A DNA stretch of 64,000 nt from Microglena sp. YARC (Eukaryota > Chlorophyta > Chlorophyceae > Chlamydomonadales > Chlamydomonadaceae), in NCBI GenBank assembly GCA_022414725.1, contig CM039465.1:45573565-45637564 (forward strand). The letters are read 5' to 3'. A program made the translations under genes and the position numbers. The first letter of the stretch is position 1, and each line of letters starts with the position of its first letter. The notes under the pieces were generated by a model. That model saw nothing but the letters and a program-made list of their open reading frames with translations. It made no database searches and was not told the DNA's origin. Of this stretch, positions 63,640-64,000 are shown one piece after another.

Positions 63640-63855
63640 TGATCTTGTCATAGCTTTTGTTTGCAGCTACGAGTAGCAGCTTCTAGGCAGCTCCCCTGGC
63701 TGACTACCCACGAAACATATAGCAACGTAGTGCATCCGTAAGCTGGCACACTCATCTTCCCAGTACTGTTGAAATCTTGGGGTTTGGCCCAGTGGCTGGC
63801 TCAGGGAGCTACCTAGAAGCTGCTGCTGCTGCTAGTAGCTGAAAAGAAAACCAAT
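63640..63855. mobile_element. foldback/MITE-like element, near-complete copy
   Basis: Left TTTGTTTGCAGCTACGAGTA then GCAGCTTCTAGGCAGCTCCC; right GGGAGCTACCTAGAAGCTGC then TGCTGCTGCTAGTAGCTGAA. The ends are inverted for about 45 bp. The core holds GTAGTGCATCCGTAAGCTGG and TGAAATCTTGGGGTTTGGCC. Confidence 0.88.
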
Positions 63856-63904
63856 GGAGCTTCTAGGTCATGTTGTGGCTGTACTCCTACATTCCTCCTA
63901 CATT

Positions 63905-64000
63905 CTTAGATATCATATGATATCATGTGATACCAGCAGTCGGACTAGGCTAAAGTTACCATTTACATACAATATCATATGATATCATACTCCCCTTTGG
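63905..64000. mobile_element. ATCATATGAT MITE, truncated by window edge
   Basis: ATATCATATGATATCATGTG then CAGTCGGACTAGGCTAAAGT and CATTTACATACAATATCATA matches the element at 63462 and runs off the right edge. Confidence 0.8.

Overview
The window is nuclear DNA of a eukaryote with large, repeat-filled GT-AG introns. No bacterial operons, rRNA or CRISPR are visible. The lineage cannot be fixed from the sequence. A repeat-rich alga or other protist is my low-confidence guess, based on very Ala/Lys-rich proteins, extreme intronic microsatellites and MITE-like foldback elements.

Left third (about 1-23.2 kb, minus strand): one gene for a SUV3-type DExH RNA helicase, read from right to left, with its 3' end beyond base 1. 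Nine exons were found by reading conserved helicase blocks on the minus strand; most junctions have matching phases. Well over 90 percent of this interval is intron. The introns hold arrays with units of about 3, 5, 30, 36, 89, 100 and 115 bp.

Between the genes (23.2-25.1 kb): no well-supported gene, apart from one weak minus-strand exon-like ORF and a displaced fragment of a helicase-gene exon.

Right side (25.08-63.3 kb, plus strand): at least 18 exons that splice into one uninterrupted frame of about 6,695 codons, still open at the last recognised exon. The predicted protein is giant. Long Ala/Lys/Glu-rich rods (A-E-K-A-A-K-E type) alternate with about 20 short hydrophobic segments, many introduced by Pro-Pro-Gly. 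I recognise no family. Most internal exons are phase 1-1 and a later set is phase 0-0. Internal duplications are obvious: two closely similar PPGVIIS blocks, three KASDD exons, and three LWRRVG/WRFVAKP-type blocks.

The most striking pattern is shared by both genes. Intron ends next to exons carry partial or tandem copies of the exon edge together with its splice site. Donor-type copies lie downstream of the exon and acceptor-type copies upstream. In several introns these copies have grown into minisatellites (89 bp at 1.58-3.15 kb, 100 bp at 14.5-15.1 kb, about 140 bp at 4.5-5.0 kb, and the array at 62.2-63.3 kb). Exon-edge duplication therefore looks like a main route of intron growth, and perhaps of exon growth, here. 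Interspersed elements include a SINE-like repeat with a (CATA)n tail, an AT-rich palindromic MITE, a foldback element with long inverted ends, and a tRNA-like sequence.
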